Source: an uncultured Ligilactobacillus sp.
GTDB taxonomy: Bacteria > Bacillota > Bacilli > Lactobacillales > Lactobacillaceae
Length of the DNA stretch: 64,000 bases
Reading direction: 5' to 3'
NCBI GenBank assembly: GCA_934201845.1
Contig: CAKPXA010000001.1
Span: forward strand, 186,001 to 250,000
Part shown: positions 9,048 through 16,747 of the stretch, one piece after another
Layout of the letters: every line of letters starts with the position of its first letter
Position numbering within the stretch: position 1 is the stretch's first letter
Translations under genes and position numbers: made by a program
Notes under the pieces: generated by a model
Told to the model about the DNA's origin: nothing
Seen by the model: only the letters and a program-made list of their open reading frames with translations
Database searches by the model: none

Positions 9048-9067
9048 TATTCAATCGAATGTTATGG

Positions 9068-9100
9068 GAGAAGCTGAGCTTTTGCTCAGCTTCTTTTTTT
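9068..9100 (+). terminator. Intrinsic terminator after tuf
   Basis: A 10-bp stem GAAGCTGAGC / GCTCAGCTTC with a TTTT loop is followed by seven T residues. Confidence 0.92.
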
Positions 9101-9210
9101 GTATTTTTAGGGCCATAAACATTTACAAAACGGGATTTCTAGGTTAAACTAATTGAGTATGCAATTACAGTAAGAGAATTGTAGAAACTATTTTACTCGG
9201 AGGGAAAATA

Positions 9211-10506
9211 ATGTCTGTAAAATGGGAAAAAGAAGAAGGCACGAACAACGGTAAGCTCACCTTCGAAATCGAACCTGCAAAAATCAAGGAAGGTCTGGAC
9301 GTTGCGTTCAACCGCGTCAAGAAGAATCTTAACGTTCCAGGTTTCCGCAAGGGCAAGGTTCCTCGTCAGATCTTCAACAAGATGTTCGGTGAAGAGGCAC
9401 TCTACAACGATGCCCTGAACGCCGTTCTTCCTGAAGCCTACACGAATGCTGTCAAGGAATCAAACATCAAGCCGGTTGACCAGCCTGAAATCGACGTTGA
9501 ATCAATGGAAAAGGACTCCGCATGGGTTCTTACGGCCAAGGTCACAGTTGAACCGGAAGTTGAACTCGGTGAATACAAGGACCTCGAAGTTGCCGCACAG
9601 TCAACGGAAGTGACTGACGAAGACGTTGATGCAGCAATCAACCGCATGCGCGAACAGCAGGCTGAACTTGTGCTCAAGGAAGACGCACCGGCAGAAAAGG
9701 GCGACACGGTTGTCATCGACTTCAACGGTACGATTGACGGCGTTCCGTTTGACGGCGGCAAGAGCGAGAACTACTCTCTCGAACTCGGCTCAAACACGTT
9801 CATCCCTGGCTTTGAGGACCAGCTTGTAGGTCACAAGGCTGACGAAGAGGTTGACGTCAAGGTTACATTCCCTGATGACTACCAGGCAGAAGACCTGCAG
9901 GGCAAGGAAGCGGTCTTCGCAACGAAGATTCATGAAGTCAAGGCCAAGGAACTTCCTGAACTTGACGACGACTTCGCAAAGGATGTTGACGAGGAAGTTG
10001 AAACGCTTGTTGAACTCAAGGCCAAGGTTCGCGAAGAACTTGAAAGCCAGAAGAAGGCTGACGCCCATGAAAAGGTTCAGGACGAGGCAATCGAAAAGGC
10101 CGTTGACAACGCCAAGATCGGTGAAATTCCTGCAGTCATGATTGACGAAGACGTTCATCGTCAGATGGAACAGTACCTCGCCGGCATGCAGCAGCAGGGC
10201 ATCAGCGCCGACATGTACTACAAGCTTACGGGCACTTCCGAAGAAGACCTGCACAAGCAGTTTGAAGAAGGTGCTGCAAAGCGTGTCAAGACAAACCTTG
10301 TCCTCGAGGCAATCGTTGCCGCTGAAGGCATCACTGCAACTGAAGAGGAAATCGACAAGGAAATCAAGGACCTTGCCGCACAGTACGGCATGGAAGAAAA
10401 GGCTGTCCGTTCAGCTCTTTCCGCAGACATGCTCAACCATGACATCGCAATCAGGAAGGTTGTCGATGAAATCACGGATTCTGCAAAGCAGGTTGAAAAG
10501 GACTAA
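9211..10506 (+). CDS. tig: Trigger factor, ribosome-associated chaperone
   Basis: Trigger factor binds the ribosome exit tunnel and shields nascent chains, with peptidyl-prolyl isomerase activity. The 431-residue product has the ribosome-docking signature [14 protein letters not shown] near residue 45, an FKBP-type domain at about 150-245 ([26 protein letters not shown]) and a helical C-terminal chaperone domain. GGAGGG precedes the ATG. A weak promoter (TTTACA at 9122, TAAACT near 9145) lies upstream. It precedes clpX, a common Firmicutes order. Confidence 0.97.
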   Translation: MSVKWEKEEGTNNGKLTFEIEPAKIKEGLDVAFNRVKKNLNVPGFRKGKVPRQIFNKMFGEEALYNDALNAVLPEAYTNAVKESNIKPVDQPEIDVESMEKDSAWVLTAKVTVEPEVELGEYKDLEVAAQSTEVTDEDVDAAINRMREQQAELVLKEDAPAEKGDTVVIDFNGTIDGVPFDGGKSENYSLELGSNTFIPGFEDQLVGHKADEEVDVKVTFPDDYQAEDLQGKEAVFATKIHEVKAKELPELDDDFAKDVDEEVETLVELKAKVREELESQKKADAHEKVQDEAIEKAVDNAKIGEIPAVMIDEDVHRQMEQYLAGMQQQGISADMYYKLTGTSEEDLHKQFEEGAAKRVKTNLVLEAIVAAEGITATEEEIDKEIKDLAAQYGMEEKAVRSALSADMLNHDIAIRKVVDEITDSAKQVEKD

Positions 10507-10530
10507 TTTCTGCTGATTGGAATCAGTAAT

Positions 10531-10577
10531 AAATACGGTAATTGCGGAATCCGTTCTGCAGTTGCCGTATTTTTTTG
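10531..10577 (+). terminator. Intrinsic terminator after tig
   Basis: An imperfect hairpin whose outer arms are AAATACGG and CCGTATTT is followed by a T-tract. Confidence 0.85.
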
Positions 10578-10627
10578 GGCTGTTTCCTGTAATTTTGAGC
10601 CAACTATTAGCGTTCACACGCAAATTC

Positions 10628-10636
10628 TGATAGAAT
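10628..10636 (+). promoter_or_regulatory. Extended -10 promoter of clpX
   Basis: TGA followed directly by TAGAAT (10631-10636) forms an extended -10 element 35 bp before the clpX ATG. No clear -35 box or CtsR-type heptad repeat is visible. Confidence 0.5.
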
Positions 10637-10670
10637 GGAATAAGTAAATAAGCTACTAAGGTGATAATAA

Positions 10671-11903
10671 ATGTACGACAATACAGATCAAAGTGAATCA
10701 GCAATCTGCTCGTTCTGTGGAAAGAGTGAGCATCAGGTCAGAAGCATGATTTCCGGCCCCGGCGTCTACATCTGCAATGAATGCGTTGAACTGGCACAGT
10801 CAATCATCAGCGAGGAGAACAAGGCGACTGCCCAGCGGGAACTGACTGATGTCCTGACACCAAGGGAAATCGTGGACACACTGAATCAGTACGTCATCGG
10901 TCAGGAAGAAGCCAAGAAGACGCTGGCGGTGTCTGTCTACAACCATTACAAGCGCATCAATGCGATGCTTGAGGACGAAACGGAGGACACGGAGCTCCAG
11001 AAGAGCAACATCTGTCTGATTGGGCCGACCGGCTCCGGCAAGACCTACCTTGCCCAGAGCCTTGCCCGTCTGCTCAACGTTCCGTTCGCAATTGCCGATG
11101 CCACGACCCTGACCGAAGCCGGCTATGTCGGCGAAGACGTCGAGAACATCCTGCTCAAGCTGCTTCAGAACGCCGACTATGACGTCGAGCGCGCACAGCG
11201 TGGCATCATCTACATCGACGAAATTGACAAGATTGCGAAGAAGAGCGAGAACGTCTCCATTACCCGTGACGTTTCCGGCGAGGGCGTTCAGCAGTCGCTG
11301 CTCAAGATTCTTGAGGGCACGATTGCCAACGTTCCGCCTCAGGGGGGCAGAAAGCATCCCCAGCAGGAGTTCATTCAGATTGACACGACGAACATCCTGT
11401 TCATCGTCGGCGGGGCCTTTGACGGAATTGAGACCATCGTCAAGAACCGCCTTGGCGACAAGACAATCGGCTTCGGCGTCGAAGCGCGCAAGGACTATGA
11501 CGAGTCAAAGAGCCTCATGCAGCAGATTATCCCGGAAGATCTGCTCAAGTTCGGGCTGATTCCGGAATTCATCGGCCGTCTGCCCATCATCACGGCCCTC
11601 GAGAAGCTGACGGAAGACGACCTCGTCCGCATTCTGACCGAACCGAAGAACGCGCTTGTCAAGCAGTATGCAAAGCTGCTTTCATTCGACGGCTGCAAGC
11701 TTGTCTTTGAGGAAGACGCGTTGCGTGAAGTGGCCCGTCTTGCAATCGCGCGAAATACAGGGGCGCGCGGTCTGCGTTCAATCATCGAGGCCACGATGCG
11801 CGACGTGATGTTTGATGTACCTAGCGACAAGGACATTGCGGAAGTCGTTATTACAAAGGATACGGTCGACGGAAAGGGAGAACCGAAGATCGTCAGGAAG
11901 TGA
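10671..11903 (+). CDS. clpX: ATP-dependent Clp protease ATPase subunit ClpX
   Basis: ClpX unfolds substrates and feeds them to the ClpP peptidase. The 410-residue protein has the N-terminal zinc-binding domain (Cys13, Cys16, Cys35, Cys38), Walker A GPTGSGKT at 118-125, Walker B YIDEIDKI, the GGAFDGIE stretch and the C-terminal IGRLP substrate loop region. AAGGTGAT precedes the ATG. It follows tig after a terminator. In many relatives the GTPase gene engB follows; here the next gene is gnd. Confidence 0.97.
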   Translation: MYDNTDQSESAICSFCGKSEHQVRSMISGPGVYICNECVELAQSIISEENKATAQRELTDVLTPREIVDTLNQYVIGQEEAKKTLAVSVYNHYKRINAMLEDETEDTELQKSNICLIGPTGSGKTYLAQSLARLLNVPFAIADATTLTEAGYVGEDVENILLKLLQNADYDVERAQRGIIYIDEIDKIAKKSENVSITRDVSGEGVQQSLLKILEGTIANVPPQGGRKHPQQEFIQIDTTNILFIVGGAFDGIETIVKNRLGDKTIGFGVEARKDYDESKSLMQQIIPEDLLKFGLIPEFIGRLPIITALEKLTEDDLVRILTEPKNALVKQYAKLLSFDGCKLVFEEDALREVARLAIARNTGARGLRSIIEATMRDVMFDVPSDKDIAEVVITKDTVDGKGEPKIVRK

Positions 11904-12004
11904 CCTGTTTGTTACAAATAAGTTGTTTTTAAGGATTTGTATTTAAATTTGCCGTTTTTTTTGTTAAAATTAACGCGAATAGTTTTTTCAGGAGGTTCCT
12001 AAAG

Positions 12005-13429
12005 ATGGATAAACCACAAATTGGTGTTATTGGCATGGCCGTAATGGGCAAGAATCTGGCTTTGAACATTGAAAGCCGTGGCTATACGGTCGCTATTTTC
12101 AACCGCTCCAGTTGGAGGACGGAAGAAGTCGTTGCAGATCATCCGGACAAGAAGCTTGTACCAAGCTATACAATCGAGGACTTTGTCAACTCCCTTGAAA
12201 AGCCCCGCCGGATCATCATGATGGTCAAGGCAGGTGCTCCGACGGACGCCACGATTGCCAATCTGCTTCCGTTTCTTGAAAAGGGCGACGTTCTGATTGA
12301 CGGCGGCAACACGTTCTTTGAAGACACTGTCCGCCGCAACAGGGAACTTGACAACTCGGGCGTGAACTTCATCGGCATGGGCGTTTCCGGCGGCGAGAAG
12401 GGTGCCCTTGAAGGTCCTTCGCTCATGCCGGGCGGCCAGAAGGAAGCCTATGACCTTGTTGAACCAATCCTGAAGAAGATTGCAGCCAAGGCTGAAGACG
12501 GCGAACCATGCGTTTCCTACATCGGTCCAAACGGTGCCGGCCACTACGTGAAGATGGTTCACAACGGCATCGAATACGGTGACATGGAACTCATTTCCGA
12601 AAGCTACAACCTTCTGCGCAACCTGCTCGGACTTTCCGTCGAGGAGATTGCCGATGTCTTCCATGAATGGAAGGACGGCGAGCTTGACAGCTACCTCATC
12701 GACATCACTGCCGACATCCTGACACGCAAGGACGACGAAGGCACGGACAACCCGATCGTCGACATGATTCTTGACCGTGCCGGCAACAAGGGCACGGGCA
12801 AGTGGAGTTCACAGAGTGCCCTCGAACTCGGTGTGCCGCAGTCACTCATTACGGAATCCGTCTACTCACGCTACATCTCGGCTCTGAAGGACGAACGCGT
12901 CGCTGCAAGCAAGGTGCTGGCAGCTCCTGCCAAGGTTGAAATCGCAGCCGATGAGAAGAAGGAACTCATTGAAAAGATCCGCGAGGCCCTCTACTTCAGC
13001 AAGATCATGAGCTATGCCCAGGGCTTCGAGCAGATGCGCGTCGCTTCAGAGCACTATGACTGGAATCTGAAGTACGGCGAACTCGCCATGATCTGGCGCG
13101 AAGGCTGCATCATCCGCGCTCAGTTCCTTCAGAAGATCACTGATGCATTCACGAAGAATCCGGAACTCAAGAACCTGCTTCTTGACAAGTACTTCACGGA
13201 TGTTGCCGCCAAGTACCAGGATGCCGTTCGTGAAGTTGCCGCACTTGCAATCCGCGCCGGCGTTCCATGCCCTGGATTTACAAGCGCAATCACGTATTAC
13301 GACCAGTATCGTTCTGAAGTGCTTCCTGCCAACCTCATTCAGGCTCAGCGCGACTACTTCGGTGCTCACACATATGAACGCACTGACAAGGAAGGTATGT
13401 ACCACTACGAATGGTATCACGAAGAATAG
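12005..13429 (+). CDS. gnd: 6-phosphogluconate dehydrogenase, decarboxylating
   Basis: The enzyme oxidises and decarboxylates 6-phosphogluconate to ribulose 5-phosphate with reduction of NADP, supplying pentose phosphates and reductant. The 474-residue product has the dinucleotide fold [16 protein letters not shown], the substrate loop [17 protein letters not shown], the catalytic [12 protein letters not shown] and the signature [17 protein letters not shown] precedes the ATG. It precedes a two-component system, an arrangement found in several lactobacilli. Rpe, the next pathway enzyme, is encoded at 41.4 kb. Confidence 0.97.
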   Translation: MDKPQIGVIGMAVMGKNLALNIESRGYTVAIFNRSSWRTEEVVADHPDKKLVPSYTIEDFVNSLEKPRRIIMMVKAGAPTDATIANLLPFLEKGDVLIDGGNTFFEDTVRRNRELDNSGVNFIGMGVSGGEKGALEGPSLMPGGQKEAYDLVEPILKKIAAKAEDGEPCVSYIGPNGAGHYVKMVHNGIEYGDMELISESYNLLRNLLGLSVEEIADVFHEWKDGELDSYLIDITADILTRKDDEGTDNPIVDMILDRAGNKGTGKWSSQSALELGVPQSLITESVYSRYISALKDERVAASKVLAAPAKVEIAADEKKELIEKIREALYFSKIMSYAQGFEQMRVASEHYDWNLKYGELAMIWREGCIIRAQFLQKITDAFTKNPELKNLLLDKYFTDVAAKYQDAVREVAALAIRAGVPCPGFTSAITYYDQYRSEVLPANLIQAQRDYFGAHTYERTDKEGMYHYEWYHEE

Positions 13430-13449
13430 TCATCTGAAGGATGGCTTGA

Positions 13450-13478
13450 CGTCAGTCCGGGCGGGCTGGCGTTTTTTG
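13450..13478 (+). terminator. Intrinsic terminator after gnd
   Basis: CGTCAG pairs with CTGGCG through one G-U pair around a GC-rich loop, followed by TTTTTT. Confidence 0.7.
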
Positions 13479-13550
13479 TTGTAATTTTCCGGCAAATATT
13501 ATAAAATGATTAGAGGGCATTCGTACCGTATTTCCGTTATCCGCAACTAA

Positions 13551-13604
13551 ATGCTTTTTAAATTCGTTCTGAACGTGTATACTATAAGTTGTTTTAAAAA
13601 GCAT
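13551..13604. promoter_or_regulatory. 12-bp perfect inverted repeat around the response-regulator promoter
   Basis: ATGCTTTTTAAA (13551-13562) and its exact reverse complement (13593-13604) lie 30 bp apart, flanking a -10-like TATACT (13578-13583). The pair starts 107 bp upstream of the response regulator gene. It may be an operator for autoregulation or a leader hairpin; there is no T-tract. Confidence 0.55.
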
Positions 13605-13656
13605 CTTCTGAATGTACGGAGTGCTTTTCCGAAAAAATTTTTTAGGAGTGTAATAA

Positions 13657-14343
13657 ATGAGCAGAATTTTGATTATTGAAGACGAAGACAACCTGTCAAA
13701 CTTCGTCAGCCTTGAACTTCAGCATGAAGGCTATGAGACTAAGGTGTGCGAGAACGGCCGCGACGGGCTGGACACGGCCTTGAACGAAGACTGGGATGCA
13801 ATCCTGCTTGACCTGATGCTTCCGGAACTCAACGGTCTGGAAGTGTGCCGTCGCCTTCGCCAGTCAAAGAGCACGCCCATTATCATGATGACTGCCCGTG
13901 ATTCCGTCATTGACCGTGTTTCCGGTCTTGACCACGGTGCAGACGACTATGTTGTCAAGCCGTTTGCAATCGAGGAGCTTCTTGCCCGTCTTCGCGCCGT
14001 TCTCCGTCGCGTTGACCTTGAAAACGACCACGGCACGACGAAGCAGACGACGGTGACATACCGTGACCTGACAATTGAAAAGGAAAACCGTGTTGTCCGC
14101 CGCGGTGATGAAATCATCGAACTCACGAAGCGTGAATACGAACTGCTACTGACATTGATGGAAAACATCAACATCGTTCTGGCGCGTGACGTTCTTTTGA
14201 AGAAGGTCTGGGGCTACGAATCGCAGATTGAAACAAACGTCGTTGACGTATATATCCGTTACCTGCGCAACAAGATCGACCGTCCGGGCGAAGATAGCTA
14301 CATCCAGACCGTTCGCGGCACCGGATATGTAATGCGTTCCTAA
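13657..14343 (+). CDS. OmpR/PhoB-family response regulator
   Basis: The 228-residue product has a receiver domain (ILIIEDEDN, phospho-acceptor Asp52 in LLDLMLPE, MMTARD, the conserved Lys in YVVKPF) and a C-terminal winged-helix DNA-binding domain (TKREYELLLTL, VDVYIRYLRNKID, VRGTGYVM). TTAGGAGTG precedes the ATG. It lies 14 bp before the sensor kinase and behind gnd. It resembles the ArlR/CovR group by overall layout; the signal and regulon are unknown. An inverted repeat upstream may be its own binding site. Confidence 0.93.
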   Translation: MSRILIIEDEDNLSNFVSLELQHEGYETKVCENGRDGLDTALNEDWDAILLDLMLPELNGLEVCRRLRQSKSTPIIMMTARDSVIDRVSGLDHGADDYVVKPFAIEELLARLRAVLRRVDLENDHGTTKQTTVTYRDLTIEKENRVVRRGDEIIELTKREYELLLTLMENINIVLARDVLLKKVWGYESQIETNVVDVYIRYLRNKIDRPGEDSYIQTVRGTGYVMRS

Positions 14344-14357
14344 GGTTCTGAGAACGA

Positions 14358-15869
14358 ATGGCAGAACTTCGTAGGAAGAAAAGCAGCAGGACCTTCTTCT
14401 CGCTCAAGGCAAAGTGGTCGATCGGAACGGGAATAGGCGTCCTGGTTATCTTAGCGGTCTTTTCAGTCATGCTCTTCCAGAGCTTCTCGAGCCTTCTGAT
14501 GAATCAGGAGAAGCAGTACGCGGATGATTCACTGCGCACTGCGGTCGGAAAGCTCGCTGACAATGAGAAGGAACTGACCAGGAGGGATGTGGTCAGGGGG
14601 CTCAGCCTCAGAATCAAGTCCAAGGACAGCGAGAATCTGTACACCAATTCGGATTATACGTCGCTGACACGCGAGAACATCGGAATCAGCGTCTACAATC
14701 TTTCCGGTGACCTCGTCTTTGCTTCAAGGAACGTTCCGGTGAAGTTCAGCTCCGACAATGATGACGAGAGCCGGCTGGCCAAGGACAGCAGCGGCCATTC
14801 CGTCTATGTTCTCAGCCATCCCGTCCGGGCCCGGAAGACCCATCAGACAATTGGCTACGTTCAGGTCACGAACAACCTGGCAAGCTATGACCGGACAAGG
14901 CAGAGACTCGGCGTCATCTTCCTTGTCTTCGGGCTGACGGCGGAGTTTGCCCTGGCTCTGCTGTCATACGGCCTTTCATCGTGGCTCCTGCGTCCTGTGG
15001 ACGACATTCATGACGTCATCGGCAGAATCAACCAGGGTGACGAAAGCGAGGCTCTGGCAAGTGTCAGAGTCCCTGAGTACAATTACAGGGACGAGCTTGT
15101 CGAGCTCGGCGAGATGTTCAACGGCATGCTTGACAGGATGCACCGCTACGTCGAACAGCAGCAGCAGTTCGTCGAAGATGTTTCCCATGAGCTGAGGACG
15201 CCGGTCGCCATCATCCAGGGCCATCTGGAGATGCTGAACCGCTGGGGCAAGGATGATTCGAAGGTTCTCGACAACTCGATCAAGGCCTCGCTGCAGGAAA
15301 TCAACCGCATGAAGAGTCTTGTCCAGGAAATGCTCGATCTTTCCAGGGCCGAGCAGGTCGAGATCCAGTTCGCAAACGAAGTCACTGACGTCAGGGAAGT
15401 CGGCATGCAGGTGTTCAACAACTTCCAGATGATTCACCCTGAATTTACATTCGTGATGGACTGCGACCTCAGGCATCCGACGAAGGTCCGGATATACCGG
15501 AACCATCTCGAGCAGATTCTCATCATCCTGATGGACAATGCGGTCAAGTATTCGACGAACAGGCCCGAAGTTCACATGTCTCTTGCCCAAAATGCACGGT
15601 ACGCTCAGATTGTCGTGCAGGACTTCGGCGAGGGCATCTCGCAGGAGGATGCAGACAGGATCTTTGACCGCTTCTACCGTGTTGACAAGGCAAGAAGCCG
15701 TGACAAGGGCGGAAACGGGCTCGGTCTTGCCATCGCCCATCGCCTGATTGAGGGCTATCATGGCCGGATGACCGTCGAAAGTGTTCTCGGTCAGGGTTCC
15801 GTTTTCCGAATCTCCCTGCCGCTGGTCCGCGAACCGGAGAAGAATGACGAAAACAATGAAAATCAATGA
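14358..15869 (+). CDS. Sensor histidine kinase, partner of the upstream regulator
   Basis: This is a 503-residue membrane kinase. Two transmembrane helices (about 22-42 and 184-207) bound an extracytoplasmic sensor region of about 140 residues. A HAMP linker follows, then the dimerisation helix with His277 in VEDVSHELRTP, and a GHKL ATPase domain with N-box MDNAVKYS, DFGEGI and GGNGLGLAIA. The Shine-Dalgarno sequence is weak, suggesting coupled translation with the regulator. It is ArlS-like in architecture; the stimulus cannot be read from sequence. Confidence 0.93.
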   Translation: MAELRRKKSSRTFFSLKAKWSIGTGIGVLVILAVFSVMLFQSFSSLLMNQEKQYADDSLRTAVGKLADNEKELTRRDVVRGLSLRIKSKDSENLYTNSDYTSLTRENIGISVYNLSGDLVFASRNVPVKFSSDNDDESRLAKDSSGHSVYVLSHPVRARKTHQTIGYVQVTNNLASYDRTRQRLGVIFLVFGLTAEFALALLSYGLSSWLLRPVDDIHDVIGRINQGDESEALASVRVPEYNYRDELVELGEMFNGMLDRMHRYVEQQQQFVEDVSHELRTPVAIIQGHLEMLNRWGKDDSKVLDNSIKASLQEINRMKSLVQEMLDLSRAEQVEIQFANEVTDVREVGMQVFNNFQMIHPEFTFVMDCDLRHPTKVRIYRNHLEQILIILMDNAVKYSTNRPEVHMSLAQNARYAQIVVQDFGEGISQEDADRIFDRFYRVDKARSRDKGGNGLGLAIAHRLIEGYHGRMTVESVLGQGSVFRISLPLVREPEKNDENNENQ

Positions 15870-15904
15870 ACGGCGGGAAGCTCAATGCTTTCCGCCGTTT
15901 CTTC
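15869..15904 (+). terminator. Intrinsic terminator after the histidine kinase
   Basis: AACGGCGGGAAGC (15869-15881) pairs with GCTTTCCGCCGTT (15887-15899), followed by a short pyrimidine run TCTTCT. Confidence 0.75.
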
Positions 15905-15905
15905 T

Positions 15906-15953
15906 GGTCTATGCCAAATGGTGTTGATGATGATTTTTCAACACCATTTTTTG
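15906..15953 (+). repeat. Hairpin element shared with the gap after glnA
   Basis: A 12-bp perfect stem, AAATGGTGTTGA (15916-15927) and TCAACACCATTT (15938-15949), followed by T residues, acts as a second terminator for the two-component operon. The first 24 bases (15906-15929) match 29613-29636 at 22 of 24 positions, so the element is repeated at two operon ends. Confidence 0.65.
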
Positions 15954-16667
15954 TGTTTGCAAAGGGGGCTGTATATACTATTACTGATTTTCATGCCAAA
16001 TTCAGAGCCCGGCAACTTTTTGGAGACAGCCTCTTTGAATTCACCCCTTCCAGCCATGGTGTTCATGCCAAGTGCGATGTCTTTGTTTGCGGCATACATT
16101 CTGGCCCGGGCCGTCTTTTCAGCAGCTTTTCCGCCGTTCTTCATCATTGTCCTGTTCTGCGAGAGATTACCTGTGCTGCCCCTTTCCGCAAAGACCCTGT
16201 CGATTTCCCTTCCTGCAGTTCTTCTGACGCCCGGTGAAAGCACGTGCGTGTTGCTTTCGTGATTTGCGGTCCTTTTGATGTTGTCTTTGACCGCAATGAC
16301 GTTCTGGTTCAGCAGGGTGACAAGGACTGCCATTCCGATGCACTGTCCGACATGGCGGGCGGCGTTGACGATGCCGGAGCCGATTCCCGATTTCGATTCC
16401 GGAATGTTGATGGCTGAGGTCACCGATATTGCGGAAAAGCCCATGCCGAATCCGTTGATGACGTTGCCGCAGACGACAAGGGAAGTCGGCGTTGAAACCC
16501 TGACCATTGAAAGCATTCCGAAGGCTGCGACGATCAGTCCGAATGCAATCAGGAACTTCGAGCTGACGAGATTGAAGTTCCTGGTTGCAAGCGGCATTCC
16601 GACCGCGACTGCCAGTGAGACGGGAAGTATCAGAACGGCGGCGGGAACCCATCCTGAGACACCGGCG
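15938..16667 (-). pseudogene. 5'-truncated MFS (DHA2-type) drug exporter remnant
   Basis: The minus-strand frame encodes only the C-terminal part of a major facilitator of the DHA2 (EmrB/QacA) drug:proton antiporter type. It shows hydrophobic helices separated by MPLATRNF, NVINGFGMGFSAISVTSA, IGSGIVNAARHVGQCIGMAVLVTLL and a long basic tail. No start codon or preceding helices exist: upstream the frame runs into the terminator hairpin of the yfhO-like gene. Roughly half of a normal 450-500 residue transporter is missing. The last 20 or so codons overlap intergenic repeat sequence seen elsewhere in the window. An internal ATG at 16597 could in principle start a fragment, but no Shine-Dalgarno sequence supports it. 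Confidence 0.75.
15971..16014 (-). repeat. Partial copy of the 51-kb/61-kb intergenic repeat (left segment)
   Basis: Read on the minus strand this contains CTGAAT..TGGCATGAAAATC and AGTATATACA in the same order and spacing as at 51317-51352 and 61418-61458. It lies inside the 3' end of the MFS remnant. Confidence 0.6.
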
Positions 16668-16681
16668 GGTTTCCGTTTATG

Positions 16682-16717
16682 AAAAAAAGGCTCCGTTTCA
16701 TTGCAAACAAAGCCTTT
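16682..16717 (-). terminator. Intrinsic terminator after the yfhO-like gene
   Basis: On the minus strand AAAAGGCTTTGTTT pairs with GAAACGGAGCCTTTT, followed by T residues. Confidence 0.75.
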
Positions 16718-16747
16718 TCAGTTGACCGGTGCCATCAGGCGCAGATT

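Noticed and set aside
16167..16652. 161-codon minus-strand frame overlapping the MFS remnant
   Set aside because: Arg/Gln/His-rich shadow in another frame; the MFS-like frame has clear transporter helices.
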